The notes: generated by a model from the sequence alone, not told the origin. DNA of 40,427 nucleotides from JBCCFW01 sp039029535 (GCA_039029535.1 JBCCFW010000049.1:1-40427), one strand, 5' to 3'; shown: positions 1 to 7,930, counted from the first letter of the stretch. Numbers and translations are program-made.

Positions 1-121
1 CAATGGCTAAACTTTGCTGAAAGAGGGTCTCGGCTTGACGATATTGGCTTTGTTCAAATGAAACAGACCCTAAAATATTGAGGCTTGTTGCCTGGCTCCT
101 CTCATCGTGCAACATCGACAC
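1..121. other. AT-richer left-edge segment, possible junction
   Basis: The first 80 or so bases are visibly AT-rich, unlike everything to their right. They hold a 7-bp inverted repeat (agggtct at 24-30, agaccct at 65-71) and no convincing coding frame. From about position 122 the composition switches abruptly to the GC-rich style of the rest of the window, in the middle of what should be a GntR winged-helix domain. It could be an assembly chimera at a contig end, the end of a mobile element, or a recombination scar. The sequence does not say which. Confidence 0.5.
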
Positions 122-887
122 GATGCCGGGGATGGGCACTTTCGTCGCCGAGCCCGGCCCCCGCCGCGAGACCCAGCCCGAACCCAGCTGGTCTCGTCCC
201 GCCCCTACCCCCGCCCCCTCCGGCGACTGGCGTCGTCTCCTGGCGACCGCCCTCGAGCTCGCCCGGAGCGAGGGCATCGAGGCCTCTCAAGTCGCTGAGG
301 AGCTCGCTCGCATCGATCGGGAGTCCGGCGCCGACGCCGTCGTCCTGACCGACGCCGAGACCGAAGGCGCCGACCTGCTCAGGGCCCTGCCGTCGGACTG
401 GGGTGGTCGTGTCCGCCTCGGCGCCGTCGGCGACCTCCGCAGCCTCGACCCGCAGGTGGTCCTCACCACCTTCCCGTCCCAGCTCTTCGTTCGTCGGCAT
501 CTCGAGGAGGTCGGGGTCTCGGCCCAGCTCCTCCCGGTCGAGACCGAGCTCACCGAGGCGGTCGTCGCGTCGCTCACCGACCTCCGCGAGGACCAGCGTC
601 TCGCGCTGGTCACGGTGGAGAAAGCTTGCTGGGATCAGGAAGCCAACGACGTCATGAAGATCATCGGCCGTGGTCGCTGGCTGAAGATGGTCTTCCTCGA
701 CCACGGTGAGCGTGGCCTTCAAGAACGGTTGGAACAGGTCGACCGGGTGCTCTGCGTGCCGCGCGCGCGGACCCTGCTGATCGACCACGGCGTCGCCGAG
801 GACACTCTTCTCGAGCTGCACCGGCAGCTCAGCGAGCGGAGCCGGAGGCAGGTGGAGGAGGCCCTCCGAGACGGTAGGCCTCGGTGA
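78..887 (+). CDS. GntR-family transcriptional regulator, 5' part missing
   Basis: The motif GMGTFVAEP near the N-terminus is the characteristic last beta-hairpin of a GntR winged-helix DNA-binding domain (normally G-x-GTFV). The helix-turn-helix that should precede it is absent. Upstream in this frame there is only unrelated sequence and a stop at 36-38. After the hairpin comes a Pro-rich linker, then a helix resembling the GntR connector (LARSEGIEASQVAEELARI). The remaining ~170 residues are an alpha/beta effector-like domain of unknown ligand. The apparent TTG start at 78 is probably an artefact, and homologous sequence begins only around 122. As it stands the product could not bind DNA in the usual way. 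It is followed one base later by a small membrane protein gene, an arrangement seen for YtrA-type GntR regulators of membrane functions. Family call fairly sure; ligand unknown. Confidence 0.7.
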   Translation: MRLVAWLLSSCNIDTMPGMGTFVAEPGPRRETQPEPSWSRPAPTPAPSGDWRRLLATALELARSEGIEASQVAEELARIDRESGADAVVLTDAETEGADLLRALPSDWGGRVRLGAVGDLRSLDPQVVLTTFPSQLFVRRHLEEVGVSAQLLPVETELTEAVVASLTDLREDQRLALVTVEKACWDQEANDVMKIIGRGRWLKMVFLDHGERGLQERLEQVDRVLCVPRARTLLIDHGVAEDTLLELHRQLSERSRRQVEEALRDGRPR

Positions 888-888
888 C

Positions 889-1224
889 GTGCGGGGCGAG
901 CTCGCGCTCTACGCCCTCGGCCTGCCGGCCAGCCTCGCCCTGCTCCACCTTCTCTGCCTGCTGCTGCGGCGTCGACTCCACCTCGTCCCATTCGCCCTGG
1001 CCGGGGCCCTTCTTAGCCTGGGACTGGGCGCCTGGCTGCTCCACGACAGCCTGCGGGGGCACGCCGCTCTCAGCCGCTGGACTCTCGCCTGGCCCGTCCT
1101 CCTCGTCCCCGGCTTCCTCGTGGTCGGAGCCATCGCCGCCCTCGCCTGGCACGGAGCCGTCTCCGGACTGGTCACCCTGCTCGGTGGGCGTGCTGACGAC
1201 GACCGAGGAAAGACGGTAGACTGA
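889..1224 (+). CDS. small membrane protein downstream of GntR regulator
   Basis: This 111-residue protein starts at GTG one base after the stop of the GntR gene, so the two are almost certainly cotranscribed and coupled. It shows about three hydrophobic stretches (around residues 7-26, 35-53 and 67-93), with Arg-rich loops between the first two and a charged C-terminal tail. I recognise no family. A GntR regulator paired with a small membrane protein suggests a transporter accessory part or membrane stress protein, but that is inference from position only. The gene ends 134 bp before glnA, with a long dyad in between. Confidence 0.55.
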   Translation: MRGELALYALGLPASLALLHLLCLLLRRRLHLVPFALAGALLSLGLGAWLLHDSLRGHAALSRWTLAWPVLLVPGFLVVGAIAALAWHGAVSGLVTLLGGRADDDRGKTVD

Positions 1225-1255
1225 TGGTCTACGGATCATTCTTACAGCGTCCCCT

Positions 1256-1301
1256 GCCGATGACGACCCGGTTCGCCGGGTCCCACGATGACGTCATCGG
1301 C
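1256..1301 (+). promoter_or_regulatory. nested dyad upstream of glnA (terminator or leader structure)
   Basis: A perfect 10-bp inverted repeat (gccgatgacg at 1256-1265, cgtcatcggc at 1292-1301) encloses a second perfect hairpin, acccgg-ttcg-ccgggt, at 1266-1281. The right outer arm is also part of a separate 14-bp palindrome at 1286-1299, so two alternative pairings exist. A short pyrimidine run (ctttcc) follows. It may terminate the upstream pair, act as a glnA operator, or be a switchable leader. The start of glnA is 57 bp downstream. Confidence 0.55.
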
Positions 1302-1358
1302 CGTCTTTCCAATCCGTAACCCCCCACTCCTCACTTCACTTTCCCTGGAGCTCGTCCC

Positions 1359-2693
1359 ATGGACGTCAATCAGATCCTCGAGCAGGTGAAGGACCGGAAC
1401 GTCCGGTTCCTCCGGCTGCAGTTCACCGACATCACCGGCGCCATCAAGAACGTCGAGGTGCCCCGGAGCCAATTCGAGAAGGCGCTCGACGGCCAAGTGC
1501 TGTTCGATGGCTCGTCGATCGAGGGATTCGTGCGGATCGAGGAGTCCGACATGGTCCTCAAGCCGGACCTGGCCACCTGGGGCATCCTCCCCTGGACCCA
1601 CCAGGCCCATGGCGAGGAGGTCCGGACCGCGCGGCTCATCTGCGACGTCTACATGCCCGACGGCAGCCCCTTCGACGGCTGCCCCCGCAATGCCCTCAAG
1701 CGTGTCGCCGCACGAGCCGCCGAACGTGGCTACCTGATGAACGTCGGTCCCGAGGCCGAGTTCTTCCTCTTCCACCTCGACGCCTCCGGCCGGCCGTCCC
1801 TCGAGACCCACGACCAAGCCGGCTACTTCGACCTCTCACCCACCGACCAGGGTGAGGCGGCCCGCCGCGACATCGTTCATCACCTCGAGGACATGGGCTT
1901 CGAGATCGAGGCCGCTCATCACGAGGTGGCGCCGGGTCAGCACGAGATCGACTTCAAGTACGACGAGGCCGTCGCCACCGCAGACAAGGTCATCACCTTC
2001 AAGTGGGTGGTTCGGAAGGTCGCCCAGGCCCACGGTCTCCACGCCACCTTCATGCCGAAGCCGGTCGCGGGGATGAACGGCTCGGGGATGCACGTCCATC
2101 AGTCCCTCTTCAAGGATGGGAACAACGCCTTCGCCGACCCCGAGGGCGACTACCAGATCTCCCGCCTCGGTCTCAGCTACATCGGCGGACTCCTCGAGCA
2201 CGCCGCCGCGATCTGCGCGGTCTCGAATCCGCTGGTCAACTCGTACAAGCGTCTGGTCCCCGGCTACGAGGCCCCCACGACCATCGCCTGGTCGCGGCGC
2301 AACCGGAGCCCGCTCTGCCGGGTCCCGGCCACTCGCGGCGAGGGCACCCGGGTCGAGCTCCGGATGCCGGATCCCTCCTGCAACCCCTACCTGGCCTTCG
2401 CAGCGATGCTGGCGGCAGGTCTCGACGGGGTGGAGCGCGGAGCAGACCCCGGACCGCCCCTCGACCGCAACGCCTACGACATGACCGACGCGGAGCGCAG
2501 CGAGCAAGGCCTCGGGCAGCTCCCGGGCGACCTGGGCGCCGCGGTGACCGCCCTCGAGGCCGACGAGGTCATCCGGGAGGCCCTGCCCTCCCACGTGCTC
2601 GAGCAGTTCCTCAGCGCCAAGAAGGCGGAATGGCAGGATTACATCGCCGCCGTTCACTCCTGGGAGACCGAGCGCTACCTTCGCTCCATGTGA
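1359..2693 (+). CDS. glnA: glutamine synthetase, type I (GSI-alpha-like)
   Basis: Cytoplasmic enzyme that condenses ammonia and glutamate with ATP to give glutamine. The 444-residue length and motifs match the short GSI-alpha form. Visible are the N-terminal FDGSSIEGFVRIEESDM block (~49-65), the metal-binding PEAEFF (131-136), the His-containing GSGMHVHQSL (241-250), the flap PGYEAP with Glu304, the ATP site NRSPLCRVP (~315-323) and RGEGTRVELRMPDPSCNPYLA (~326-346, the substrate-binding strand). Arg59 in FVRIEESD lies where GSI-alpha enzymes carry the feedback-inhibition arginine (Arg62 in Bacillus). The C-terminal adenylylation loop of GSI-beta enzymes is not evident, so control by adenylylation is unlikely. 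The ATG is preceded by ctggag at 1346-1351. The dyad at 1256-1301 is the obvious candidate control element. Confidence 0.96.
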   Translation: MDVNQILEQVKDRNVRFLRLQFTDITGAIKNVEVPRSQFEKALDGQVLFDGSSIEGFVRIEESDMVLKPDLATWGILPWTHQAHGEEVRTARLICDVYMPDGSPFDGCPRNALKRVAARAAERGYLMNVGPEAEFFLFHLDASGRPSLETHDQAGYFDLSPTDQGEAARRDIVHHLEDMGFEIEAAHHEVAPGQHEIDFKYDEAVATADKVITFKWVVRKVAQAHGLHATFMPKPVAGMNGSGMHVHQSLFKDGNNAFADPEGDYQISRLGLSYIGGLLEHAAAICAVSNPLVNSYKRLVPGYEAPTTIAWSRRNRSPLCRVPATRGEGTRVELRMPDPSCNPYLAFAAMLAAGLDGVERGADPGPPLDRNAYDMTDAERSEQGLGQLPGDLGAAVTALEADEVIREALPSHVLEQFLSAKKAEWQDYIAAVHSWETERYLRSM

Positions 2694-2737
2694 GCCCTGA
2701 GGCCCGATTCGGCGGAATTTCGACGTCTCGGGCCCCT

Positions 2738-2809
2738 CTCGCCCCCCTGCTGCCACGGCACGTCCCGGTCTGCGAACCGCACGCGTGCTCCCTTCGGTGG
2801 GGGGGCGAG
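2738..2809 (+). terminator. long-range inverted repeat after glnA
   Basis: In the 215-bp gap after glnA, ctcgcccccc (2738-2747) is perfectly complementary to ggggggcgag (2800-2809). The intervening loop contains a 10-bp palindrome, gcacgcgtgc (2779-2788). A shorter hairpin, ccatgc...gcatgg, lies at 2843-2861 just before the next gene. No U-tract follows. A structured, possibly Rho-dependent termination region is plausible but unproven. Confidence 0.4.
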
Positions 2810-2908
2810 CTTGATCGCGACCCCGCATTCCACCTACATTCTCCATGCTCTCTCGGCATGGAAGTGCTCCCATGCCGACGGGCCAGGAGAATCGAGCAGG
2901 TGGAGCGG

Positions 2909-4519
2909 ATGCAGGGAGCGAGGGTGACGCGGAGGAGGCCGAACGGCTTGCTCGCAGTCGTCCTGTTGCTCCTGGCCTGGACCGCGGCTCCCAGCCAGGC
3001 GGTCTTCGAGCCGACCCAGCTCACCTTCGACAACGTCGACGGCAACCCGACCGGGATCATCGACCTCGACGGTCAGCTCCTCCTGGCCTTCGACCGCCGG
3101 ACCGTCAGCGGCACGGACTCGGGCATCGTCTTCATGACGAGCGCAGACGGTCGCACCTTCGGCGACGTCGAGGTCCTCATCGACCTGCCGCTGACCCGAG
3201 AGGCGGAGCCGGCCCTTCTCCGGTCCGAGCTCGTGCTCTGGTGCTACTTCGTCTCGAACATCACGGGCACGGACCGCATCCACGTCGCGCAGCGTGAGGC
3301 GGGCGGCACCTGGCAGCTCGGCCCCCGACCACTGGACCTCGGCTTCGAGGGCATGAACCTCGGGCACCCCAGCATCGTGAGCCTCCCGGGCGACTTCGGG
3401 TCCGCGGTCCTCGCCTTCGACGTCGATGAACGCGGCGAGCATCAGGTCTACATCCAGGAGCTCTCCGGCTTCCTCAGCCCGGTGGGCCTGCCGGTCTCGC
3501 TGGGGTCGGGACAACGCCCCAACCTTCTTCGCGACCTGGACGGACGTCTCCTCATCGCCCGCGAGCCCGACGACGTCCTCGTCGGCACGCTGGTCAACGT
3601 GTCGCTCGACGGCCTGGCCTGGAGCGCCGACATCCCGACCATCGCCGAGGAGGTCGTCGGAGCTCCGCACCTCGTGCAGCTCCCCAGCGGTGCCATCTCG
3701 CTCATGGCCGAGGCCGCGGACGCCCCCGCCTTCTTCCGCAGCTTCGAGTCGGTCGCCGCCAGCTTCGGGAGACTCCGCGAGCTTCCCACCGGTGATGCGC
3801 CCTTGAGCCAGCCCTACACGGCCGTGCTCGAGTCCGGTGAGGCGCTGACCTACGGCGTGATGGCGGGCGAAGACCTCGGCAGCGGTGAGACGCACGTCGT
3901 GCTGACGGAGGTCGGCACCTGCGACGAGCCTGCTCTCTTCGGCGGCCTCAACGAGATCATCGACACGATCCCGTGCGACCCGGAGGGGCTGGAGCTGAGC
4001 TGGGTCGAGCCGCTTTCCTGGGGCAGCGGGACCACCGGCACGTACGAGATCCTTCGTTCGCCGTCCCCGGACTTCCCCGAGGGCATGGTCGAGCTCATCG
4101 ACACCACCGACCTTCTCAGCTACACGGTGCCCGCGGCTCCGGGTGGTCCGTACTGGTACCGCGTCCGAGCGCGCGCCACGGAAACCTGCTGGCTGGACGA
4201 GACCGACACGACGCTGGCCCAGGGCCGGATCGACGAGAACACGGCCACGCTCGAAGGCATCGACATGGTCGGTACCGAGCCTCCGGCCGCTGCCAGCGGC
4301 TTGACGCTCTCGGGCAGCGCCACGCTGGGCCTCCTCAACTGGAGCGAACAGGCCGATGCCGAGGCGTACCGCATCTACGTCTCGGACCAGCCGGACGGCG
4401 GCTTCGTCGACCTGCTCGACCGAGCGGTGGTGCCCCCGCAGATGGTCCCGTTCGACGACGCCCCGATCGTCTTCTTCCGCATCCGGGCCGAGAGCCCCTG
4501 CGAGGTCCTCGGACCCTGA
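2909..4519 (+). CDS. secreted protein with beta-propeller-like and fibronectin III-like regions
   Basis: A 536-residue protein starting with a clear signal peptide: basic MQGARVTRRRPNG, then LLAVVLLLLAWTAAPSQA, cleavage near SQA-VF. Residues ~30-330 are repeated beta strands with phrases such as GIVFMTSADGRTFGDVE and LVNVSLDGLAWS, typical of propeller folds seen in sialidase or GH43-like proteins. I see no catalytic set that would justify an enzyme call. The last ~200 residues hold two segments that read as FnIII-like domains (LELSWVEPLSW...YWYRVRARA and LGLLNWSEQADAEAYRIY). ATG 2909 is chosen because it sits directly before the signal peptide. An in-frame GTG at 2900, with aggag at 2885-2889, would add three residues. 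Probably a cell-surface or exported adhesion or carbohydrate-binding protein. The next gene overlaps its stop codon. Confidence 0.72.
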   Translation: MQGARVTRRRPNGLLAVVLLLLAWTAAPSQAVFEPTQLTFDNVDGNPTGIIDLDGQLLLAFDRRTVSGTDSGIVFMTSADGRTFGDVEVLIDLPLTREAEPALLRSELVLWCYFVSNITGTDRIHVAQREAGGTWQLGPRPLDLGFEGMNLGHPSIVSLPGDFGSAVLAFDVDERGEHQVYIQELSGFLSPVGLPVSLGSGQRPNLLRDLDGRLLIAREPDDVLVGTLVNVSLDGLAWSADIPTIAEEVVGAPHLVQLPSGAISLMAEAADAPAFFRSFESVAASFGRLRELPTGDAPLSQPYTAVLESGEALTYGVMAGEDLGSGETHVVLTEVGTCDEPALFGGLNEIIDTIPCDPEGLELSWVEPLSWGSGTTGTYEILRSPSPDFPEGMVELIDTTDLLSYTVPAAPGGPYWYRVRARATETCWLDETDTTLAQGRIDENTATLEGIDMVGTEPPAAASGLTLSGSATLGLLNWSEQADAEAYRIYVSDQPDGGFVDLLDRAVVPPQMVPFDDAPIVFFRIRAESPCEVLGP

Positions 4520-5538
4520 CCATCGCGAGCCCCAGCGACAACGACACGAAGCCCCGGCTGGCGCGCGTCGACGTCCACGTGCACCACGCCGGGATCGGAA
4601 CGAACGGGTCCGGCATCACCCTGTCCCCGCGCTTCCGACGGGGACCGGTGTTCCATGCCGTCCTGCGGGCGCTCGGCATCAAGCGTGCCGACCTTCCCAA
4701 TGCCGACGCGATCTATCTCGAGCGCCTCGTGCAGGCCGTGCGCGAGTCGAAGTCGGTCGACGCGGTGGTGGGCCTCGCTCTCGACGGCCGCTACCGAGAC
4801 GGTGAGCTGGACCGACGTCGTTCGCCGATGGTCGTCCCCAACGAGTGGTCCTACCGGGCCTCGGTGAACCACCCGGAGCTGCTCTTCGGCGCCTCGATCA
4901 ATCCGCTCCGCGCCGACGCGCTGGACGAGCTGGACAAGGTCGCGGCCCAGGGCGCAGTGCTCATCAAGTGGCTGCCGAACACGATGGGCTTCGCGCCCGA
5001 CGACCCGACCTGCCTGCCCTTCTTCCGGAAGCTCGCCGAGTACCGCATGCCGCTGCTCTCGCACTGCGGCGCGGAGTTCGCCCTCCCCGGAGGCGACCGC
5101 AAGCTCGGCGATCCCCTCAAGCTCCGCCCCGCGCTGGAGGAGGGCGTCACCATCATCGCCGCCCACTGCGCGACGCTCGCCGGTCGGTGGGTCCCGGGCC
5201 ACGGGCTCGTGTCGGGTCCCGAGATGCTGGCGCGGATGATGGAGGACTTTCCCGGGCTCCACGCGGATCTCTCCGCCTTGACGACCCTGCTCCGAGGATT
5301 CAGTCTCAAGAGCGTGTTGTCCGACAACCGCCTGCGCGATCGCCTCGTCGACGCCACCGACTATCCGGTGCCCTGCGCACCCTGGACACAGCTCGGTCGG
5401 CTCCCTTGGCGACAGATTCGAGAGGCGAGTCGGATCACCAACCCGTTCGACCGGGACCGGACGCTCAAGCGACACGCCGGTCTCACCGACGAGATGACCG
5501 TCCGGGCCGCAGGCTTGCTGCCTCGACCGACCTCCTGA
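4516..5538 (+). CDS. amidohydrolase-superfamily metal-dependent hydrolase
   Basis: A ~340-residue TIM-barrel hydrolase of the amidohydrolase_2 type (PF04909-like). DVHVHH near the N-terminus gives the HxH metal pair, MPLLSHCGAEF supplies a strand-5 His, IIAAHCATLAG a strand-6 His, and the late DATDYPVPCAP the strand-8 Asp. No ATG, GTG or TTG lies between the upstream stop and the essential HxH strand except a GTG inside the HVH motif itself. The best start is therefore CTG 4516-4518, which overlaps the preceding TGA as CTGA. That matches the NTGA overlaps used elsewhere in this window. The substrate cannot be read; relatives include decarboxylases and lactonases. No signal peptide, so probably cytoplasmic. 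It ends 12 bp before the transglycosylase gene. Confidence 0.75.
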   Translation: MTIASPSDNDTKPRLARVDVHVHHAGIGTNGSGITLSPRFRRGPVFHAVLRALGIKRADLPNADAIYLERLVQAVRESKSVDAVVGLALDGRYRDGELDRRRSPMVVPNEWSYRASVNHPELLFGASINPLRADALDELDKVAAQGAVLIKWLPNTMGFAPDDPTCLPFFRKLAEYRMPLLSHCGAEFALPGGDRKLGDPLKLRPALEEGVTIIAAHCATLAGRWVPGHGLVSGPEMLARMMEDFPGLHADLSALTTLLRGFSLKSVLSDNRLRDRLVDATDYPVPCAPWTQLGRLPWRQIREASRITNPFDRDRTLKRHAGLTDEMTVRAAGLLPRPTS

Positions 5539-5550
5539 GCACCTCCCGCC

Positions 5551-6258
5551 ATGACCCTTCGCTCCCACCATGCCGCGCCCCGAGTCGTCGCGGTCGGGTG
5601 GCTCCTCGTCCTGACCCTCGTGGTCGGGCCGATGCTGGCCCTCGCGGAATCGGAGGAGGGCCATGGCGGTGCGCGTCACCTGGTCTTCTTCAAGAGCGGA
5701 CGGTCCATGAAGGTGGTCTCCATCGAGCCGTCACCGGACTGGCCGACCTTTCTCCGCCTGGCCCTGCCGGGAGGGGGGAGCGTCACGGTCTCCCGTGGTC
5801 AGGTGCTGAAGGTCACCGAGATCGAAGAAGAGCTCCCGCCCGTTCCTTCCGGCCGGAGCACCCTCGGACGCTGGGCCACGCTCATCGAGCGCTCCGCGGA
5901 AAAGCACGGTCTCGATCCCCAGCTCGTGGCGGCCATCATCGCCGTCGAGTCGGCGGGTGATCCCGACGCCGTCTCGCCCAAGGGGGCGGTGGGTCTCATG
6001 CAGGTCCTTCCGACCACAGCCGCCGACTACGGCGTGACCGAGCTCACCGACCCGCGCACCAACATCGACGTCGGCTGTCGGCACCTCGCCGGGCTGCTGG
6101 AGCGTCACGACGGGGACGTCGAGCTCGCGCTGGCTGCGTACAACGCCGGCGAGGGCGCCGTCGCTCGGGCGGGTGGCATCCCGCCCTACCGCGAGACGCA
6201 GCACTACGTCGAGGCGGTGACGCGTCGCTGGCGGACGGCGCAACGTCCCGGCTCCTAG
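5551..6258 (+). CDS. lytic transglycosylase (SLT domain)
   Basis: A 235-residue exported peptidoglycan-cleaving enzyme. The N-terminus has a hydrophobic export segment (VVAVGWLLVLTLVVGPMLALA). A short beta domain follows (residues ~42-92), and a soluble-lytic-transglycosylase domain fills the C-terminal half. The catalytic Glu133 lies in IIAVESAGDPDA, followed by GAVGLMQVLPTTA (~146-158) and AYNAGEGAV (~196-204), the three classic SLT (PF01464) motifs. Enzymes of this family cut the MurNAc-GlcNAc bond with formation of 1,6-anhydroMurNAc. The N-terminal beta piece, seen in related proteins before SLT, may target the enzyme. ATG 5551 follows the hydrolase stop by 12 bp (cacctcccgcc, no strong Shine-Dalgarno), so it is probably cotranscribed with it. 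Confidence 0.88.
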   Translation: MTLRSHHAAPRVVAVGWLLVLTLVVGPMLALAESEEGHGGARHLVFFKSGRSMKVVSIEPSPDWPTFLRLALPGGGSVTVSRGQVLKVTEIEEELPPVPSGRSTLGRWATLIERSAEKHGLDPQLVAAIIAVESAGDPDAVSPKGAVGLMQVLPTTAADYGVTELTDPRTNIDVGCRHLAGLLERHDGDVELALAAYNAGEGAVARAGGIPPYRETQHYVEAVTRRWRTAQRPGS

Positions 6259-6489
6259 CAGCAACGGCGTCGGTCCAGCAGAGCACCGGGCGATCTCGTG
6301 TCGTCAGCGGTGCATTCCGTGTCGCCGCTCACGCCACGGCCGCCGAGAGCTGCCTGCACGGCCTTCTCACGCTGTCATCCCCCTGGACTTGGGCCTGGCA
6401 CCGGCCTTGCTGCATGCTTCGGTGCATTCACACGACAGGTCCGTCGGAGACGCCCCCCGTGGCCACCTCCGATCGCACGGGAGGCACCC
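6259..6489. other. 231-bp intergenic region before dodecin
   Basis: No credible coding frame. The sequence cggtgcattc occurs twice as a direct repeat (6308-6317 and 6420-6429), the second about 60 bp before the dodecin start. I see no good -35/-10 pair. It presumably carries the promoter of the dodecin-DUF937 pair. Confidence 0.35.
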
Positions 6490-6693
6490 ATGTCCGTTGC
6501 CAAGATCACCGAGATCAGCGCCACTTCTTCCAAGGGCTTCGACGAAGCCGTTTCCAACGGCATCGAGCGTGCCAGCAAGACCCTCAAGGGCATCAAGGGC
6601 GCTTGGGTCAAGGAGATGAACGTCGACGTCAACGACGGCAAGGTCGAGACGTACCGCGTGACCATGAAGGTCACCTTCGTCCTCGAGGACTGA
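6490..6693 (+). CDS. dodecin, flavin-binding protein
   Basis: A 67-residue protein matching the dodecin family over its whole length: MSVAKITEISATS, SKGFDEAVSNGIERASKTLKGI, then AWVKEMNVDVNDGKVETYRVTMKVTFVLED. Dodecins form hollow dodecamers that bind flavin dimers stacked between tryptophans (here Trp39), acting as flavin stores and quenching free flavin. ATG 6490 is preceded by gggaggc, a good ribosome-binding site. The longer in-frame extension upstream has no family resemblance and was rejected. The DUF937 gene begins 4 bp after its stop, so the two are cotranscribed. Confidence 0.93.
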   Translation: MSVAKITEISATSSKGFDEAVSNGIERASKTLKGIKGAWVKEMNVDVNDGKVETYRVTMKVTFVLED

Positions 6694-6697
6694 GCGG

Positions 6698-7303
6698 ATG
6701 TCGGGCATCTTCGACCTCATCACCTCGCAGGTGGGTGGCGACATCCTCCGCCAGGTGAGCCAGGGCATGGGCGGCGACGAAGGGAAGACCAACGACGCCC
6801 TCCAGTCGGCCATCCCCCTGCTCCTCGGCGCGATGAACCGCAACGCGCAGCAGCCGGAGGGCGCTCGCGCGCTCGCGTCGGCCCTCGAGCGCGATCACGA
6901 CGGCAGCATCCTCGACGACCTCTCCGGCTACGCGAGCAATCCCGGTGCCGGCAACGGTGCCGGCATCCTCAAGCACCTCCTCGGTGGGCAACGCGGCTCG
7001 GTCGAGCAGGGCCTGTCGCAGTCCTCCGGTCTCGACGCGGGCTCCGTGGGCAAGCTCCTCGAGTTCGCCGCTCCGCTCATCATGGGTGCAGTGGGCAAGC
7101 AGCAGCGCTCGGGCGGTCTCGACGTGTCGGCCCTCGCCGACCTGCTCGGCCGTGAAGGTGCGTCGGCTCGTCAGCGCGCGCCGTCGACGGGCCAGAGTCT
7201 CCTCACTCAGTTCCTGGATCGCGATGGTGACGGCTCGGCGGTCGATGACGTCGCCAAGGCCGGCATGGGCTTCTTCAGTCGCTTCTTCGGACGACGGCGC
7301 TAG
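6698..7303 (+). CDS. DUF937 family protein
   Basis: A 201-residue soluble protein. It begins MSGIFDLITSQVGGDILRQVSQGMGG, and the first ~150 residues show the DUF937 pattern: paired short helical repeats rich in Gly/Ala with AIPLLLGAMNRNA and AAPLIMGAVGKQQ. The C-terminus contains FLDRDGDGSAVDDV, an EF-hand/dockerin-like acidic loop (D-x-D-x-D), then GMGFFSRFFGRRR. No signal peptide or membrane span is evident. DUF937 proteins have no established biochemical function; the acidic loop may bind calcium. It starts 4 bp after dodecin. Family call confident, function unknown. Confidence 0.85.
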   Translation: MSGIFDLITSQVGGDILRQVSQGMGGDEGKTNDALQSAIPLLLGAMNRNAQQPEGARALASALERDHDGSILDDLSGYASNPGAGNGAGILKHLLGGQRGSVEQGLSQSSGLDAGSVGKLLEFAAPLIMGAVGKQQRSGGLDVSALADLLGREGASARQRAPSTGQSLLTQFLDRDGDGSAVDDVAKAGMGFFSRFFGRRR

Positions 7304-7376
7304 CGTCGCTAGTAGACTGTGGCGGTAGCTTTCACCGTCACGGTCCACGCGACCTCGTCAGAAAGAGACAAGCCTC

Positions 7377-7880
7377 ATGTTGATCTCCCGCATGCTTCGC
7401 GTGCTCAAGCTCGACTCCCAGGTCTTCGAGGAGGTCGAGCACGATCAGACTGCGATGGGTCAGGCGATCACCGTCGTCGTGATCGCCAGCCTTTGCTCGG
7501 GCATCGGCGCCCTGTTCGGTGATGGCGGCCTGATGGCCGTGATCATCACCATCGTCGCAAGCCTCGTCGGCTGGGCGGTGTGGTCCTTCCTGAGCTTCTT
7601 CATCGGAACCAAGCTCTTCGGCGGCAAGGCCGACATGGGCGAGATGCTCCGCGTGCTCGGCTTTGCCTACACGCCGGCGTGTCTCTCCATCATCCCGATC
7701 ATCGGTGGTCTCATCGGCATGATCTGGATGATCGTCGCCGCCGTCATCGCCATCCGACAGGGACTCGACATCTCGACCGGCAAGGCCGTTGGCGTGGCCA
7801 TCCTGGCCCTCATCGGCTACATCATGATTCAGGCCGTCTTCGTGATGTTCGGCTTGGGTGCACTGATCGCCGCGAGCTGA
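7377..7880 (+). CDS. Yip1-domain integral membrane protein
   Basis: A 167-residue protein with a short cytosolic N-terminus (MLISRMLRVLKLDSQVFEEVEHDQTAMGQA) followed by about five hydrophobic helices between residues 30 and 165. The pattern FFIGTKLFGGKADMGEMLRVLGFAYTPACLSIIPIIG is diagnostic of the bacterial Yip1 family (PF04893). Bacterial members have no agreed function. ATG 7377 is preceded only by a weak purine run (gaaagagaca). A strong hairpin terminator follows at 7901-7930, so it is the last gene of its unit. Confidence 0.85.
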   Translation: MLISRMLRVLKLDSQVFEEVEHDQTAMGQAITVVVIASLCSGIGALFGDGGLMAVIITIVASLVGWAVWSFLSFFIGTKLFGGKADMGEMLRVLGFAYTPACLSIIPIIGGLIGMIWMIVAAVIAIRQGLDISTGKAVGVAILALIGYIMIQAVFVMFGLGALIAAS

Positions 7881-7900
7881 CGACGACCCCCGGGTCCAAC

Positions 7901-7930
7901 GGGGCGTCGGTCCTTCGGGGCCGGCGCCCT
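7901..7930 (+). terminator. 13-bp UUCG-capped hairpin after Yip1 gene
   Basis: Left arm 7901-7913 pairs with right arm 7918-7930 along 13 consecutive base pairs, three of them G-U. They close on ttcg with a C-G loop pair, the especially stable cUUCGg tetraloop. It lies 20 bp past the Yip1 stop and is followed by a moderately T-rich stretch (tcgtcgtgttcgg). Intrinsic terminator or mRNA 3'-end stabiliser. Confidence 0.75.

Noticed and set aside
2003..2908. Upstream extension of the secreted-protein frame across glnA
   Set aside because: Lies inside glnA in another frame; the real start is set by the signal peptide at 2909.
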